A stretch of DNA of 8,429 nucleotides. It comes from Pseudobacteriovorax antillogorgiicola (GTDB lineage: Bacteria; Bdellovibrionota_B; Oligoflexia; Oligoflexales; RGVZ01). A program made the position numbers and the translations under genes. Shown here piece after piece: positions 6,583-8,429 of the stretch. Positions within the stretch are counted from its first letter, which is position 1, and the number at the start of each line of letters is the position of its first letter. The notes below the pieces were generated by a model, which saw only the letters and a program-made list of their open reading frames with translations, did no database searches and was not told the DNA's origin. The stretch is from NCBI GenBank assembly GCA_945897695.1, contig CAMDGW010000099.1:1-8429 (forward strand), given 5' to 3'.

Positions 6583-8163
6583 GTGGAACCTGATCCAAGG
6601 CTTAAATTTTTTAAATTGGAAGTAGTTTATTTGGTAGGAAATTTAGCAAAATTTTTGTCGACCACATCGCAGCTGCCATTAAAATACCGGCAGCGCACTA
6701 TTGCGCGCGACTTAGCCTCAAGATTGGTCATAGCGCTATCTGTCTCATTGCTGATCGCAGGATTTCTTTCCTTTATTTATCAAATTCGCTCTGATCGAAA
6801 CGAACTTCGCGACCGTTTAGCTGCGAGTGCGGCAAATCTTTCTACACTGCTTGCTCTGCCGGTCTGGACTTATAATGAAACTGAGATTAAATCGCTCGCA
6901 GGGACCCATGGACTTGACGAAGGCATTTCAAGCGTGAAGGTCTATGATGATACTGGAAAAGTGATCACTGAGATCAAAAAAAACGGAAAATCCACAGATC
7001 TTAAGATCACACGAGATATCGCCTATAAAGGTCGCAAAATTGGAAAAATAACCATCGCAGCAACCACCGCGTCTCTTTACCTTAACGCTCTGCGCACCCT
7101 TGGTTCAACATTTGTATTAACTCTACTTTCCATATTGGTTGTAATTTTGCTGGTAATTCCTCTGGTAGAGCACTTTCTTGAGATGCCTCTAAATAAGCTT
7201 GTAAGTGGAATCCAAAAAATTGCTGGAGGCCAGTACCGGGATAAGCTACCGCCAGTTCCACAGAAAGAGCTTGCCAAGATCACCGATGAGGTCAATTACA
7301 TGGCCGACAAAATCGCTTTACGGGAACGACAGATCATAGAAAGCATGCAATCTGCCACGATACTTAAAACAGAGCTGGGAATTGCCGAAACGTTGCAAAG
7401 ATCGATGAACGCAACCAGGGGATTCAATACGGCCAGACGGGTTGCTCAATTTTATCAACCGATGTCTAATCTCTCTGGTGATTGGATGACCGTTTTTGAA
7501 TGTGACAAAGGAAGAACTATCTACGCAATTGTAGGTGATGTTACCGGGCATGGGATCCCCCAAGGCCTTGTAACGATGGCGGCATTCGGAGCGATACAGA
7601 CACTCAGACCACTTATCCAGCAAAATAGTAAATCATTTTCACCCGCAACCGTACTCAACATTTTGAGAAGCACATTAGTGACCCTACTCCATGAGTGCCA
7701 ACTAGCAATGACCGTATCAGTTCTGAAAATCGATGTTGCGTCACGACAGGTTACAATGTCCAGCGCAGGACACCCTTTTCCGTTTGTGCTGCGGCCCCAT
7801 GGAAATGTCATGAAGATTTTACCGCTTGGAGCTAAAGCACAGTCACCGCTAGGCTTCGAGTTTTTTACCAAGACGACCGCTCCCCCTCCCTATCAGGACA
7901 CAGTACATAGCCTGGGGCCAGATGATACGATCTGTGTATTTACCGACGGTCTGACCGAAGCTCGCAGCAAGACCGAAGCGACATTCCAACGCTCGTTTGT
8001 TAAAATGCTGCGTTCCTTGGACCGTCGATATCCTCCATCTGTGCTCCTTGATAGAATTCTACAGAATTTTCAGACACACATGGATGGCGCAAGCGCTACC
8101 GACGACATCTGTTTAATGGTTATCGACACCAGGAAGGACGAAGGTCATGAGGCTGTGGCTTAG
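6583..8163 (+). CDS. Membrane-bound SpoIIE/PP2C-type serine phosphatase with periplasmic sensor and HAMP
   Basis: This 526-residue protein has a first membrane helix at about 46-66, a periplasmic domain of about 105 residues (PVWTYNETEI, 93-102, then SSVKVYDDTGKVI, 116-128, in the style of small CHASE/Cache sensors), a second helix at 174-196, a HAMP linker (197-250) and a C-terminal SpoIIE/RsbU phosphatase domain. Metal-binding and catalytic motifs are present: SGDW (298-301), GDVTGHG (318-324), SAGHP (394-398), TDGLTE (454-459) and TDD (506-508). Such enzymes dephosphorylate anti-sigma-factor antagonists in partner-switching pathways; the partner here is not in the window. The start is uncertain. 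GTG 6583 has GAAAGG only two bases away, while TTG 6631 has GGAAG eight bases upstream and would remove 16 residues; domain content is unaffected. The stop overlaps the next gene by 17 bp, implying translational coupling with a periplasmic solute-binding protein. Confidence 0.9.
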   Translation: MEPDPRLKFFKLEVVYLVGNLAKFLSTTSQLPLKYRQRTIARDLASRLVIALSVSLLIAGFLSFIYQIRSDRNELRDRLAASAANLSTLLALPVWTYNETEIKSLAGTHGLDEGISSVKVYDDTGKVITEIKKNGKSTDLKITRDIAYKGRKIGKITIAATTASLYLNALRTLGSTFVLTLLSILVVILLVIPLVEHFLEMPLNKLVSGIQKIAGGQYRDKLPPVPQKELAKITDEVNYMADKIALRERQIIESMQSATILKTELGIAETLQRSMNATRGFNTARRVAQFYQPMSNLSGDWMTVFECDKGRTIYAIVGDVTGHGIPQGLVTMAAFGAIQTLRPLIQQNSKSFSPATVLNILRSTLVTLLHECQLAMTVSVLKIDVASRQVTMSSAGHPFPFVLRPHGNVMKILPLGAKAQSPLGFEFFTKTTAPPPYQDTVHSLGPDDTICVFTDGLTEARSKTEATFQRSFVKMLRSLDRRYPPSVLLDRILQNFQTHMDGASATDDICLMVIDTRKDEGHEAVA

Positions 8164-8429
8164 TCTCCTCGCAATTATTGTCACAACTGACGTCACCGCC
8201 AGATCCTTAACCGTCAGCACACCTGACTGGCCTCCTTTTTTTGTTCATGATTCACCTCGGGCCCGAGGAATGGGCTGGGAAATTCTTGCACAATGCGGCC
8301 AGAAAATTGATCAAGATATATCGTTTGACATCTACCCGATTCGACGCATGTTCAAGCAAATGGAAGACGGTGAGCTTGATATCAACATCATGAGCTATAA
8401 AGATGATCGAACTAAGCTCGTTTCCTATG
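8147..8429 (+). CDS. Periplasmic solute-binding protein, SBP_bac_3 type (5' part only)
   Basis: The frame starts at ATG 8147, inside the last codons of the SpoIIE gene, and runs open to the window edge (94 complete codons). Residues 1-18 are a Sec signal peptide (MRLWLSLLAIIVTTDVTA) with cleavage likely after A18; no lipobox is present. The mature start LTVSTPDWPPFF (20-31), then GMGWEILAQ (41-49), YPIRRMF (63-69) and the GELDINIMSYKDDR stretch (75-88), follow the family 3 extracellular solute-binding pattern: opening strand, ligand-pocket WPPF, 'R' helix, then D-x-x-x-x-x-x-x-x-x-R. These proteins bind amino acids or other small solutes in the periplasm, either feeding ABC transporters or acting as sensors. 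AGGAAGG nine bases upstream fixes the start. No permease is visible, and the 17-bp overlap with a membrane phosphatase favours a sensory role, by inference. Confidence 0.85.
   Translation, partial: MRLWLSLLAIIVTTDVTARSLTVSTPDWPPFFVHDSPRARGMGWEILAQCGQKIDQDISFDIYPIRRMFKQMEDGELDINIMSYKDDRTKLVSY

Noticed and set aside
7521..7871. Minus-strand frames opposite the SpoIIE domain
   Set aside because: They are antisense to the conserved phosphatase motifs and are simple reverse-strand shadows.

Overview
The window reads as chromosomal DNA of a flagellated Gram-negative bacterium. It encodes a flagellin-family protein, a methyl-accepting chemotaxis protein (MCP), a Sec-type signal peptide on a periplasmic solute-binding protein, and a two-pass membrane SpoIIE phosphatase. 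The mid-range GC, the flagellin sequence style (an ERKFLFIEYQ-type segment in D1) and the DUF2183 (App1-like) HAD protein would suit Bdellovibrionota/Oligoflexia or another former deltaproteobacterium. That placement is inference from family style, not a database result. I see no rRNA, tRNA, CRISPR array, insertion sequence or phage integration signature.

Left part (1-1935). The 3' end of a plus-strand gene (3-131), compatible with the C-terminus of a P-type cation ATPase, converges on and overlaps a minus-strand YvlD/PF04020 small membrane protein (121-486). Upstream of the latter on the same strand lies the ribosome-associated GTPase gene hflX (559-1935), whose N-terminal domain carries an acidic insert. 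A gene-poor stretch of about 550 bp follows (1936-2482). It holds a convincing plus-strand terminator-type hairpin (2247-2283) with no recognisable gene in front of it.

Middle (2483-6353). A HAMP-less MCP and a divergent flagellin form a two-gene operon with 18 bp between them. The operon converges on a DUF2183/App1-like HAD phosphatase gene on the minus strand. Only 13 bp separate the two stop codons, and a small hairpin covers both.

Right part (6583-8429). A membrane SpoIIE/PP2C-type phosphatase (TM - periplasmic sensor - TM - HAMP - SpoIIE) overlaps by 17 bp the start of a periplasmic SBP_bac_3-type solute-binding protein that runs off the window. The overlap suggests translational coupling and a shared sensory job.

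The plus-strand genes are mostly motility and signalling: chemoreceptor, filament protein, and a phosphatase of the kind that controls partner-switching anti-sigma systems. No single established system ties the whole window together. The best leads for something undescribed are the MCP plus divergent-flagellin operon, the SpoIIE plus solute-binding-protein pair, and the orphan terminator region.
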